64,000 bases of DNA from Rotaria socialis (lineage: Eukaryota; Rotifera; Eurotatoria; Philodinida; Philodinidae). A model generated the notes under the pieces. That model was not told the origin of the DNA and did no database searches. It saw only the letters and a program-made list of their open reading frames with translations. Made by a program: the position numbers and the translations under genes. Positions 40,484 to 53,700 of the stretch are shown here, piece by piece. Position 1 is the stretch's first letter. Every line of letters starts with the position of its first letter. The stretch is taken from contig CAJNYU010000182.1 of NCBI GenBank assembly GCA_905331475.1, positions 252,343-316,342 of the forward strand, read 5' to 3'.

Positions 40484-40886
40484 TTATCCATATGGAAAAG
40501 AAAAGGTCGCCACAACCGGAAATAATATTGGAAAGCGATCTGCTATTAACAACCCTGGCTGATTGAAGTAAAAGTTGACTATTTCTTCTTGTCGATATTC
40601 CATAACAACTGCCTTGTTAAAAAGCACGCAAGCTAGTAACTCAGCATCTGTTATTTTTCCAATGATTAATTAAAAAAGCATACGTTTCAATCAGGCGGAA
40701 ACGTACCCGCAAACGGTTCTTCTTGAATATTTCGAGGTTTCCATCGTATGAAAATCGACACGTACGAGTCGATTGCAATTCGATCATGCATTTGTAAAGT
40801 GTGCACATCAAACAATAGTCTTTTCTTTTTTTTTTGTGCTAAATTCGTGGTTGATGTACAATCTGATAAATCATCCTTGTAGGCCG
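40484..40886 (-). CDS. 3' end of an unrecognised gene
   Basis: Two exons (40886-40707 and 40647-40484) join in frame across a 59-base GT-AG intron (donor GTACGT, acceptor AACAG). They read AYKDDLSDCTSTTNLAQ, KKKKRLLFDVHTLQMHDRIA, IDSYVSIFIRWKPRNIQEEP, FADAELLACVLFNKAVVMEY, RQEEIVNFYFNQPGLLIADR and FPILFPVVATFSFPYG. The sequence is protein-like and not low-complexity. I do not recognise the family. The first exon enters in phase 1, so a 5' part must lie upstream; 41070-41640 has minus-strand frames that could contribute (for example ILISGEDEQSIWIEKQ after a TTTTTAG acceptor), but no consistent chain was found. Confidence 0.5.
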
Positions 40887-43800
40887 CTGTAAAAAAACAA
40901 AATAATAAAACAATTCAATGAGCAACATTCCGCCGCTACTGATTTATATCAAGAGTTGAGCTGAAAATGAATTTTCTTTACCAACAAGATTTTATCGCAC
41001 TGCTCATCTACGTGTGTGTGTGTGTGTTCGCTTGATGATGAGCAGAACGTTATTCACCTTTGATCTATCGTCTTATTTGTCTTCGTTTAGTATGTGAAAA
41101 TTCTTTAAAAAAAGAAAATAATTAGCCGACATTCTATTTTGCGTTGGATACACATTAGATAACAACTTCTTTTTTTCTGCGCTCTCTTCTAATATATGTC
41201 TGTTGAATTTATCAGTACAAGCAATCATTTTTCTTATAAATTCATTGGTGGTGCTTCTGCTTGCTGTCGCCTGTTTCATTTTGTAACTGGAGCTTACCGA
41301 AGCATACATAAAAATGTCCGGTGCATTGACTTGAAAAGATCAATAGTAGGCGATAACAAGATAATGTTCTGCGATTAATAGTTTTTTCTTCTTCTTTTTG
41401 CTTTAACATAATCATTATGATTACTAAGTCTTCTTCGGTTAAAATCAAATGGAAAACTATCCCTAGGTTGAATACCTTCTTCTCCTCCAAAAAAGACAAG
41501 AACACCTGCGATGATAATATAATTTTCTTTGTTGCTGAATACGATGAATTCAATGGACCATCCGAGTTTTGTTTTGTTTTTCTATCCATATGGATTGCTC
41601 GTCTTCTCCAGATATGAGAATGTCTAAAAATGATTGATCGAGACCGAGCGGTGGACGACGTCAAGAAAATTATATACGAATTATTATGTATATGTGCATG
41701 GCAAATCCATGCCTGCTCAGTTGTTACTGGCATGGTGGTGCCATTAGAAAGTCATTTTTCACGCCAATATGCACCTTTCTGCTTGACAGACACATAAACC
41801 TTTTAGAAATCAATAAGAATATGTCGAGGAAAACGTTTTTTTTATGTCAATATATACAGAGAGAGAGATAGAAAAAAAATGTCAAATCAACCATTGTCTA
41901 AAAACTCCTAGCCTCCTTTGTCTAGGTTGACGTAAACTGGCGTTATGCCTTTTCTATTAGTGCATGCCAACCAAAAGAAGAATATTACAATTAGTCGGCA
42001 TATAATACATTCGTAATTTGTTGAGAATAGAAAGTTTTTAAAAATCCATATACGCTATTGTGTGTACATCTTCACAGCATTGTTAATAATTACATTCTAT
42101 GCCCTTTTTCTATTCTCGTATATAAATATATACAAATGTCGCAAACTCAAAATTGATTTTTTCTTTTAAGCATTTCTCTACTTATATTAGCATCTAATAA
42201 CCAAACTAGCGTAGACGACAAGTGTTGAAAGACGAAATGTTTATATTTATAGCATTGGAATTCGCAACAACAGACCACCCGGTGAGGGTGGAAGTGATGA
42301 TGGCTATCATCATCATCGTCTCTACTTTTTTCTCGCTCTCTCTCTCTCTCTCTCTCGTTCGAACAATCGTGCTATATGTCAAATGATAATTAGAAAAGAT
42401 GCTTTCCTTTTTTTTTGTATATTCCCATACGTTCGCTTTCTCAAGCCACTCTACTACTGTTCCACGTGTTAAATAGATCTATTCATTTTTCTATTCTATA
42501 GACGGGATGCATGCGCGCGCGGATATATACATATCTATTTCTGGGAATCATCTGTTAATACTCATTTAGGTTCTAATGATATTACTGATTGAACAATAAT
42601 CGTTTAGATCATCAAAAGGTTTCTTCTTTATTTAAATAGAAGAAAATTGAAAGTATTATCACTCATCCTGAAATATATCTACGATTAGTTAACATCAAAT
42701 AAAACAAAAAAACGAAGTTATCTCCATGGGGAATTTATATAAATAGCAAGACTCAAAAACAAAAAGAAAAGAATTTTGACTGTTAATATCATAAACTTCA
42801 ATAAAAATAATTGTTGCCATTAAATGATTCGTTACACATGAAGATGAAAGATCTTATTTCTGGTAAATCACTCAAACAATTCGCATGGCTTTTTTTGTTC
42901 GCGATGTTGATCGTCGCTTTAAGAGAAACAAAAAGATCGATTTATTGATCGAATGTAATATGTACAAGTTAATTTTTTTCTTCTTTGACTTACTGTCATC
43001 TGTTCCTTACATAGGACTTGTCAATCAACAAGCAGTTTTTTTTTGTTGTGTTGTTGACTCTTTATCTATATCTCTATGATGATAAACAGCACACATCCAC
43101 AAACGTTTTTCTTTAAATGATCAGTTGTAATAATAGTAACAGACGCGTTCATATGTATCAATTTATGTTGATCATAATAGACAAGCGAGTATAATAAATG
43201 AGCAGGTTGGCAAGTAACAGTACAGGCTACCAAATAATAGCCAAGAGAAAAGGGCAAAATAAATCGATACTTGTTCGCTTTCTAGTTTTTTTTTTATACT
43301 ATAAACAATTATGGGTAATTCCAAATGTCGAATATACCAAGAAGAGAAAAATAGCTTATGATGAAATCTGTCGATTACTTTAAGTATAATAAGAAACAAT
43401 ATGATTGCTCTCTTTTATTCATAGTCATTATCGTCATAATCTAACATGCTGACTATCTTTTCCTTCGCGGGACTAGACAAACAGGTTATCATCTGCATCC
43501 ATTCGTCTTTTCATATACTGCAAACGTCAATCTAAAATCAATATCGATTTGAGCAGCTGATATTCACTTAGTGTCTTATTTATCTTCGAACCTGCGGAAG
43601 CGGCAACAATTGAAAAGTCTGTTTTCTCATCATTAATAAGCGTTAAAGCGGAACTATGCTTATGTTCAATTTAACGGTTGCTCGACTTTTTTTTTATATA
43701 CGAATGAAAGGAAAGGTGATTTATGAGCGCACAAGACAACAATCATTGCCGACAAGTCTTAAACCTTGCGTAAATTTACGATTTCTTGAAGTTCATAGAA

Positions 43801-44059
43801 CAAAAGTCAATGTGTTATTCGTATTATTATTCTACTTTTCCTTTAATAATAATAATAATAATAATATAAAGAGAGAGAGAGAGAGAGAGAGAGGAATTTT
43901 AAAAAAACACAGTGCAACTATTAAAACGAAATGTGTGCGTGTGTGTGTTTGTTTGTGCGGAGGTCAATTTAATTAAATAAATACACAAAAATTGAACAGG
44001 GAACACAACAATAACAAGAAAAAGAAAACTACTTGCCAAATACTTGAAAAAAAACGAGG
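40887..44059. other. Spacer, may hold 5' exons of the unknown gene
   Basis: AT-rich with (GT)n near 41011, (CT)n near 42335-42356, (AAT)n near 43848 and (GA)n near 43871-43893. No confidently joined exons; the sequence between about 41640 and 44059 shows nothing coding that I can support. Confidence 0.35.
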
Positions 44060-45106
44060 TCAGATCGAAAATCCAGCAGTACTGGTACAATCATCAGTGT
44101 TGTTGCTAGCTGTCGTTTGCTGTAAACAATTTTCCATATGTTTATTAAGTAGTGACATACGCGAAAATGTTTTTGAACATTTTGTACATCGATATTTTTT
44201 CACATCCGAATGGGTTTGCATATGCGCACGTAAATTTGATCGATCGGCAAATGCTCGACAACAGATTTCACATTGAAATGGTTTTTCGCCCGTATGAGTG
44301 CGCACATGACCTTGTAATAACCATGGGCGAGAAAATGCTTTACCGCAGATTTTACATTTACACGGTAATGTATGCGTACGTATATGCATTTTAAGTGCAC
44401 CTAATGAATTATAGGTTTTTTCGCAAAATTTACATTGAAATTGTTTTTTTATTTGGGCTATACAATGAAATTGTTTATGTTTAGAGAGTCCACCGAATGT
44501 TGAATAAGATTTTGAACAACCATCACATTGATAACGTGAATTTGCTATTGAAGATGGTGTTGCTGGACTTGCTGTTGTCGTTGTTGTTGTTATTGATGTT
44601 GCTGCTGTTGTTGTGGTTGTGTTTGGTGATGGTGAAGAAGATGAGCAAGATGACGATGAATTTATTGTTAATGTTGAAGATGAAGGAAGTTTAGTAGTTA
44701 CTACTGGTGGTGGCATTTGACCAGTTTTTAACATTTGCATAGCAAAATATTGATAACTAAGATAGTAAAGATAGGAAAAATCATTTGTAGACATTAAACG
44801 TGGAAATATCGTTGACGTTGATGTTGGCTTAGGAAATGCACGATGTAATTTTGAATCATTTTGAATTGTTTCTTCCATTGAAATATCATTTACGGAAATA
44901 GTTTCTTCTTCGTCATCTTCAGTTTCAAGACTTGTATCAGCAGATAAGAGATTTGAAATAAGAAAACTTTTACGAGTGTCGGATTCTATAAAAATGAGAA
45001 GAAAGAATAAATTAAAAAAAATGTTTTTTTTTCTGTCTTTTCAATATAAAATATTACCAGTCATTGTTTCGTCTTCAACAATATGGCTTGTTGTTCTACT
45101 CATCAT
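44060..45106 (-). CDS. Snail-family zinc finger repressor
   Basis: Two exons (45106-45058, 44985-44060) give 324 residues. The N-terminal half is acidic then Ser/Thr-rich with a long Thr run. Five C2H2 fingers follow from about residue 168: [80 protein letters not shown] and [20 protein letters not shown]. Finger order and linkers ([25 protein letters not shown]) are diagnostic of Snail/Slug. Snail proteins repress E-cadherin and other E-box targets and control mesoderm and epithelial transitions. The classic N-terminal SNAG peptide is not obvious; the N terminus reads [20 protein letters not shown], then [10 protein letters not shown], which recalls part of it. A different 5' exon could supply SNAG. 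Confidence 0.94.
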
Positions 45107-45167
45107 TATTATTATTTCTTCTATTTTGATAGAGAAGTATCTTGTCTTTTTTTCTCGTTCTCTTTCT

Positions 45168-45169
<2 letters not shown>

Positions 45170-45234
<65 letters not shown>
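45170..45234 (+). repeat. Compound (CT)n(TA)n microsatellite
   Basis: A (TC/CT) run passes directly into about 18 TA units, some 65-130 bases upstream of the Snail-family start codon, so it sits in its 5' UTR or promoter. Confidence 0.9.
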
Positions 45235-45237
<3 letters not shown>

Positions 45238-46550
45238 CTCACTTTTTATTCGTGCTCTTCTTCTCTCTTGCGTCGCGTATTCTGATAGGTTCTTTTTTCT
45301 GTTATTGTCAAAGCATATCGCACTGACTCCGCTGCTCCTTTTGCAATTATTCAACCAGTCAGTGCTTAATTATCGATGATCGTAGTGAAGCTTTATTTCC
45401 GTCTCTTCTGTCTCTCGTTCTCGTTATTCCGGCATAAGTATGTCGTTATTCAGAGAAAAGTGCCAGCTGATGAGAGTAGTAATGTAATTTCTTAGCCGGA
45501 ATTGCTCCATTTGATGTATGCTATTATCGAACCAATAGAAAAAAGAAAAAAAGAAATGTATATAACGATGATTATCCGATGCACTTGTCGACAACTTGTC
45601 CAATGAGAAGAAAATACTGAATTACAAACCAATTAGATTTATATAAAATGAAGTCGTTTGTCTTAGTAGCAGTAGTCTTCATTCAATATTTGTTTACGAA
45701 AGACGATATATACAATGGTATGCGCGTGTTGTACATCAATCTACACGAGAAAGTCAATCAATCACTTCGTGTATCATTCTGCATTATATAAAGTTAAAAT
45801 TTAAAATAAACATAGCAATGAGGAAACGGCGCGAAGATGGTAACGCCTTTTGACACCAATTATGAGCGTGCTTGTTGCTTATTCATATTATTCGAGATGA
45901 CCAAAGCAATATTTAGTAAATAAATAAAATTCTTGTTGAGAAAGGAAGACGAAGGTCGTGATTTAGTATCTTAATTTCTGTTCAGTTAGATATAGAGGAA
46001 GAACATGACTTTTTTCTGCTTAGTTGAAAGGTGCTAACTAACTAATCACAATTGAAAAGGCACACATCTCTCTACTCGGCAGGTAGCAAAGATACAGTTA
46101 GTCTTCTATCATCATTAGCTTCGTTCGAAGTATGAAATTTCCTTTTTCTTCACGTCTTCGTTAGATATGTTCAAGTGTCCTCTTGAAAAAATGCACGAGA
46201 CCACACCTTTCTTTTGTCATAGAATCAACATACATCGACAATAGTACATGTATGCAATGATCGTTGACTTTCGTGTGTGTGCTCCTCAGCGTGATGCTTG
46301 ATTTCGTCATAAAACATGCTGTTTAATCCCGATGTTTCTTTCATTATTATATTAAAACGTAATGTCACGTAATTAGCAAGAGTAGCAGCTGTATCGACAC
46401 ATATCTATTATTGTTTTCAACAGACAAATCAATCCAAATAGTAATCGATTCTGTCCTGTGAAGTTTCATATGCAATGGTTTGCAAAAAAAGAACTTGCAG
46501 CAAATCTTTAGTCTGTGCGCTAGGGGATAGTTCAACTTAGATGGATTCAT
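45235..46550. other. Spacer upstream of Snail-family gene
   Basis: AT-rich with no coding exon seen. It should contain the Snail-family promoter. Confidence 0.4.
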
Positions 46551-46905
46551 CAACGGGGAAAAGACGGATCTGGGATTTTCAAAATCCGAAAATCCAAACC
46601 GTGAATGATGGAATTTCCACCTGAATTTTTTTCATATGCAAGTCTCATGATTCTTAGAATATTCTAAAATTTTCAGCGCAAACGGATGTTTCCTTTTCGC
46701 AATAATGAATGCGCAAGAAATGTTCATTTCGCGGCACGGTCCGGAAAGCCAGTTTTTGTGAAAATTCAATATTTTAAGAAGAAATCGTTTGTTCGAGCTG
46801 AAACGTTTAGGATCTTCTATGGACCATGAAACCTATATATGGGAAGAAAATGCTTTTCAATTTTAGGATTTAAAATTCCAAAAAAAATCCGTCGTTTTCC
46901 CCTTG
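46551..46905. mobile_element. MITE-like element, copy 2
   Basis: About 355 bases, the same element as 25549-25948 in the same orientation. The ends caacggggaaaagacggat and atccgtcgttttccccttg are inverted repeats. Interior blocks are shared (tctcatgattcttagaatat, ttcagcgcaaacgga, ggatcttctatggaccatg). Copy 2 lacks about 30-45 bases near the right end. A weak flanking duplication (ggattc on both sides) may be the target site. Confidence 0.78.
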
Positions 46906-47702
46906 GGATTCGTTCTTCCTTTAATGACAGAATAAAAGAACACCCACTTCCTAAGCTATTACTCGAATTGATCGTGAATTTTCCATATCACTTGATAATC
47001 TCGTCTAATAGATTGTTCTTATTTTCAGCTCTATTGGACAGTAATAGCAGATTTTCAACCGTTGCATGGTCGATATTTTAGAAAACTACAAAAATTCTGA
47101 TCTTATTTAAAATAATGCAAATACAGAAATATTATGTGATTTGAGACAGCGTGCCTTTGTTTATATCATGATACAATAGAACTTGATCAAATCGAATGAT
47201 TTGTTTATCGTTGAAAAATATTCCGTTTCAATTTGCACTGGATTCTATGAATAGCATCTATCTCGTAAGATCCAACGTTGAACTAGAATGATATTTGACT
47301 CTCGAACAAGTGCTATTAGTCAATTTTCTTTTTCTCTGACTATTTCCATAATGGAATTTGCGTTGTTTATGGTTCTTTTTTTGAAAAACAAAATTGAATC
47401 ATCTCGGAAAGCATAGTTTAGAAATCGTCAATGTCTCGTATTTATATTTACGTCCTTTATTGTTTACCTAACTGAATCAATTATTTTTCTTGTTTTCGCC
47501 GGTTCGACCATAATTCAATGACATCTTTTCTCTATATTATCGCTGCTGTCAACTTGATGCTATTAATATAGATTTTTATTTGTTGATGTATTCGCAAACA
47601 AATAATTTTCACTTCGAAATCACTCATTCATTAGAGAGAAGAAGAAATTCTCCTTGTTAATATGTAGTATTTTGTTTTTCTGTATAATACAAATATAAAA
47701 TA
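46906..47702. other. Spacer upstream of formin
   Basis: AT-rich with no exon recognised. Probable formin promoter and 5' UTR. Confidence 0.4.
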
Positions 47703-50700
47703 ATGTCAAAATCGACATGTCATTCTCGTTTGTCATCAACAGCAACAACACCAGATCTCGATGTAAATAACATAGAGTTACAAAATTTAATAGATTTTCG
47801 TAATCAAACTAACACAAACGATAAACGTTTTAATAATATTAATTATGTTCGGCATGTTTTACGAAAAGTTTTCGGCAGTCATAGTAAAAAATATTCATCG
47901 AGACGTTCAACAATATCCGACGATAATCTTACTGATCAAACGTTAACAATTGATAATTTAATGGCTCCAATATTAATACATCCATGTTTACAATATGATA
48001 AACACGAAACATTTTCCGGTAGAGAATATAAAAAACTAAAAATTTATTTAAAATTTAAATATTCTAGGTGAATTATTACTTGATTGGCTTTTAATACATT
48101 TTGAAAATCGTTATGAAGATATACCACTGATTAAACAAGTTATTTTACAATGTTGTACGTGCCTAATTGGCCTTGGCGTACTTCGAATAGAAGAAAACAA
48201 TTCGGATAGTGAGTTGTTTCAAGTACGTAAAGAATTTCTTCTTCGTTTAGGGAGAGAAGAAAATAGTGAGAACTTTTGTTTTCTAAATTAATTTTCTTAC
48301 TAGTACACAAGGGAAATAGAAACATGTTTGCAGTTAACTTGTTTGTTCTCGTATGATTCTCAGTAGTTACGATTTTTTCCTTCTACATATGATTTTGTTT
48401 TCAAGAAATATTAAGACTTAATCATCTTAATTGGAAATAGTTTTATTCGTATGTATGTTGTCGAACAATCATGCATGGTAGAAGGTGTAAAAAAGCCTTG
48501 TCAGATGATGAAGGTAATCAATTGTATTTTGTATAGATGGATAAGGTAGAGGTAAAAAGTGTAAGAAACCATCATTCGTTTTTGTAAACTGATGTAAAAA
48601 AAATGGTCAATGATATCGACATAATTGGACGCGATATGATACGTTTTTGATGTGTGAATGACATAAATTGTTTGACAAACACATTTTTCTTTTCCTATAA
48701 CGTTATTCTTCAAGTTAATAGTGTGGATAGGCGCGCGCGCGCGCACCCTGAAATAACCTGTCCGAATTGAATTAGATATCATTATTTATCATCTCACCTC
48801 GTTATAGAACGTTATCGCTCTGTTTGTATAATAGTAGATATCATCTTCTCTTTTTTTTTACTCATTCGTCTTTCTATACATATTCATAATTATAGACGTT
48901 AATTTCGTTTCTTTTTTTTTTGGGAAAAAAAAAGAAAGAAAACGAACGAAATATGAAGGTTAATAATCCGCATTAATTCAAGTTTCTTTTACTATTGAAT
49001 CAATATATTAATAGTTGTTGTTGTTACCAATTTTTGCCTTGAATACAATGAATATAGTAGCCTTGATGTTCAACATATCCATTCTCAATTAAGGTATATA
49101 CAAGTCTGACAAACTTTCGACATTGAAGATATCCATCGATGTAGATGTTCGACACTTACAGGTGCCTGTAGAACGTGGTCTATGCATTTAGTTCAATTAA
49201 CAGGCTACAGCATGGAAAAAAAATATAAGGCATAACTATGAAGGATATTAAAAACAGAAAAAGCAAAAAAAAAACGAGACGAAATGAATGCGATTCATTG
49301 ATAAAATATTATTTCTTTTCTTTTGAAAGCTATGCACTAATCGAACTGTCAAATCGTTGTAAAGAATATGTTAATCAAGTTTGTTTTATCGGGATTGTAC
49401 TGATATTTCCTTGAATGTTAATAGAAGCTTTTGATCGTCGTTGTTTATCGATGTAGATTTGTCGAATAATCATTTGACACGAACAGATCCAAAAGAAACA
49501 ACCAAGAAAACATAAAAGAATAAGTTTAGCAAAGATAAGACGATGAGTTGAAATGTAAGATTTACTAAAATGAAAATATTCTTCATTAGTTGCTTCTAAT
49601 GCATTTGTTGAATTAATTGTTTCAATTAATATTCGACTTGTTACCGGATAAAAGATTGAAATTAAAAAAATAACACCGACAAACATGATGCTTTCTTTTT
49701 AAAGAACTGAATATCATATACAATATAGACTTAATTTATGACGCAATGCCTCATTGCTATTTTTTGTTGTCTATTCCAAGAATAAAAAAATTAACGGGTT
49801 TTTGTCTTGTTCGCCTCCACTCTGAATCGTCCTGTTAAATGTCACCATCAATATTAATGGTCAATGATTTCCTCTCATTCTTTCATCTAGGCACAAGATT
49901 TATACTCATGGGCAACTAATAATTTAGAAAATGAAGATACAGATATCAGATTATCATCGTCAACAATCGCCAACGATAGTGAGTTTTTATGTCTCGTGAA
50001 CATATGTGTTTGATATATTGTCTTTCATTGTGTTGATGACGGTGTAAGGTGTGAAGCTTTCTGTCTTCGTGTCGAGTGTCAAGGATGTTAAATCGATGTC
50101 GTTCTGTGTTCTAGTCAGTAAAGTGTGACTGAAGAAGCGAATGAAGCAAGCAAACAGGTATCATTGTCGATTGCTCTTTTGATTCGTTTGTAACACAATA
50201 TTCTATCATTTATATCTCTTATTGATCTGTTCATTTCTCTCTTTCTGCCTTCATTTTCATACTAATCAATAGAGAATATCAACCTCTTTCGCTTTTCTAC
50301 CAATATACTCACAAATATGAACAAAAAATTGAGACCTTCATATATAAACGAATGTATTCTTTTTCTTTTTTTAATAGTTAATCGTCATCTGATTGAAAGC
50401 AAAGAATATAAATATAAACCGTCGACAGGTACAACCATTTTGGACATTCTTAGAGTAAGTAATATTTATGTAGAGAAAAAGAAGCTATTTTTTCTTATTA
50501 ATTTCCGCCTTAAGAGTGAATACAATTTTCATTCCGATGTCTCCCAGATAGAAACCAATTCTGTATCAATACAAGTCGATATAAATACAATTGAAAGATC
50601 TATACAAACAGATTCATCGATTATTTCTTCTAATGAAGTAATTAAATAACATAATAATAATTACGATTATTATTATTGTTCGTGTCTTTTTTTTCTCGTA

Positions 50701-53700
50701 ATTATTTAGGCATGTTTAATACTCGATTTCGATAAAATGTCATCGTTTATTGTATCGAAAACCGATTCGAATAGTAAACCATCATCACCCATATTACATC
50801 GTGTTGATGAAAATACTGTTCGACAAGCTATGCACAAATTATTTTTGCATGATAATATAAACGATCCATTGTCGCCCGGTGATGATGACGATGTTCATTC
50901 ACCTGTTTTATCCACAAATTCATTCAAAAATAATAATGCAAAATTTTCAAGTAATTTTTGAAAGTCAATTTCACTTTTATTCGACTATAAGATAATCATT
51001 GTCTCCATAGGCGAATTATTATTGGAATGGATAACACTTAATACTGACTCAAGAAATACGAATTCGCAAGCATTGCTAGGACAGGTTCATTCGTCTCTGC
51101 AACCAAATAGTAACATCCCTTCAAATGGTAATAATCACAATATGAATAAAGTAAATAGAACATTATTCATATACACTTGAAATAATTGTCCACAAAAAGG
51201 TTTCGACTTTACTTATGTCAACAAATCAAACTATACCACCTGTTCACAAATTATCTTCTCATCATAAGATCAACGAAGAGATACGTTCACTTCTATCAGA
51301 TCTTATTATTCAAGTTGATAAAAAATTAACAGCAGCGCCGTTATTGATGTTAGTATTATTTCAACGCACTGAGCAAAAATCCAAAGTATTTTTATTTGTC
51401 TTACAGACCACCACCACCACCACCACCTCCTCTTCCTCCTCCACCGCCTCCGCCGCCACCATTTATTGGATCTGCCATACCACCACCGCCGCCTCTACCA
51501 CCTTCAGCAATGGGACCTGGCATTCCTCCACCGCCACCACCGATGATGCCAGGCTTTGGTGGTACAAAAAAGAACGTTTATTTTTTTTTCATTCGTCTAT
51601 AACCGAATTTCTATTTTAGCACCTCCACAATTACCACAATATTTATGTAAGAAACAAAAATATTCTGTTACAGAACCAGTTAAAAAGGTTCAATGGAGTA
51701 AAGTTAGTACAAAGTAATTTTTGCTTATCTTCTTAATTTTATTAATTTATGTCATACTCTAGATCAATCCATATACGATAAAAAAAGATTCTATGTGGGT
51801 CAATGTCGACGAAGGGAAATATGTCAATGATTCTCTTTTTTGCGATATACGAAAAAATTTTGCGAGCAAAGCCGCTCCAAGTATATCATCATTAATTATT
51901 GTATTCGATTTGCATTAATATTTATAAATGTATTCTAGGCAGACAACCAATTAATGATCTTGTTGATAAATCAAAAGAATTGCGTGTACTTGATGCTAAG
52001 GCCGCACAAAATTTCGGTACAATTTTTCTTATTTTATGCGAATGCTAAAATGACTGGTTGTTGTCTTTCTAGCCATTATGTTTAGTCAATTAAAAGTATC
52101 GCCATCAGTATTTCGTGAATGGATGCTTTCATGTGATAATGAAAATTTAAAATATGATTTTCTTAAACAATTAGAAAAATATTTACCAACAAGTGAAGAA
52201 TTGAAAATATTAGCTGACTATAAAAATGAAAATAATGATCTACAATATTCTGAACAGTATTTTTGTACAGTAAATTTCATGAGCACAATTTTAATATTCA
52301 GATCTGTTTAAATTTTCTTTATCATAGATCGGTGATATAAAACGATTAAAACAACGTTTGAAAACGCTTTTATTCAAAGCGAATTATAAAGAAACAGTAG
52401 AAGAAACGGATAAAGTTAGTAAAAATCTGTTTGAAAATATTTATCTTTTTTTAGTTTATTAGGCATTTGTCGAAGTTCGTAATGCGTGTAATCATGTGCG
52501 ACATTCCGTACGTTTTAAAAAAATGCTTGAATTAATTTTAACAATCGGAAACTATATGAATTCAAGTGCGAAAACCTATGAACCTGTACATGGATTTGAT
52601 ATCAGTTTTTTACCTAAAGTAATTCGGTGAAATTTTTTCTTTTCATATCTACACACGTTTTTATTGGTTTAGTTGCATTCAACTAAAGCAAATGATGGTC
52701 GTCGTTCGTTACTGCACTTTATTGCACAAGCCATCGAAGATAAACATCGTGATTTACTTTCATTTTCTGACGAATTCTATTTACTGGCTGATGGTGTATC
52801 GAAAAGTAAATGAAATTGAAAATCGTTGTTTTTCTCTTTTCAATTGACATTCTATTTCTTGTCTTTAGTTAATATACTTGAACTGCAAAAGCAACCGCAA
52901 GAAATCAATCGGGAATTGAAAAATGCTCGAGAAGAATTAGCTATAGCAAAAGAAAATGACGAACCCATCGAAGGAGATCGTTTTGCTGAAGCTATTGAAG
53001 TAAATTAAATATTTAGATGAAGTTAATTATTTGTTTATTTTCATTCATTCAAAGGAATTTATTATTCGTGCTGATGATGACGTAGCTCGATTGGAACAGC
53101 TCGATCGAGAAATGACTCATTCTTATCAAAATCTATGTGATTTCTTAGCAATTGATCCAAAAAATTATTCACTGACAGAGTTTTTTACTGATCTAAAATT
53201 ATTTTGTACTTTTTTTTCGGTAGATACTTTTTCGGACTTGTTCTATTTTATATTTTCTTTTTATTATTATTATTCAAGACTTGCCTTCAAGATATTCGAG
53301 TATGGCGTGAACAAGCCGCACGTGCCGCTAAAACAACGTAAGTATAATAACTCATTATGAGAGACTGAGAGAGAGAGAGAGAGAGAATAAGAAACAAAAT
53401 TATCCTTGAGTGAGAATCAGACAACAAAGATACACTCACTTCTAGTCAAAACCTGATGTCAACGTCACAATATTTTGTACGCACGCCGTCACGTCGCTTT
53501 CCTACTCGATCGGATTCAACGGATGATTTTCTCTTGGCGGCAGCCGAGAGTGGTTTGTCGCCGTCGCGTGGTACATCTCCATCTAATACACATCGTCGAC
53601 AGGTAGCGTTCCGAAATGCATGCTGACGCTCATTTTCTTTTTTCTAAAAATAAAACAATACATACAGATAAATGCATGTATTTTGTCTAACTAATATCAC

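Noticed and set aside
41242-41733. 163-codon minus-strand frame
   Set aside because: Composition changes along its length and no splice chain to the unknown gene downstream was consistent; parts may be exons but the whole is not a credible protein.
44152-44694. Plus-strand and other frames within the Snail-family gene
   Set aside because: Shadows of the zinc-finger and Thr-rich coding sequence.
51215-51619. Thr/Ser-rich frame over the formin FH1 exon
   Set aside because: Out-of-frame reading of the CCA/CCG repeats; the Pro frame joins correctly to the FH2 exons.
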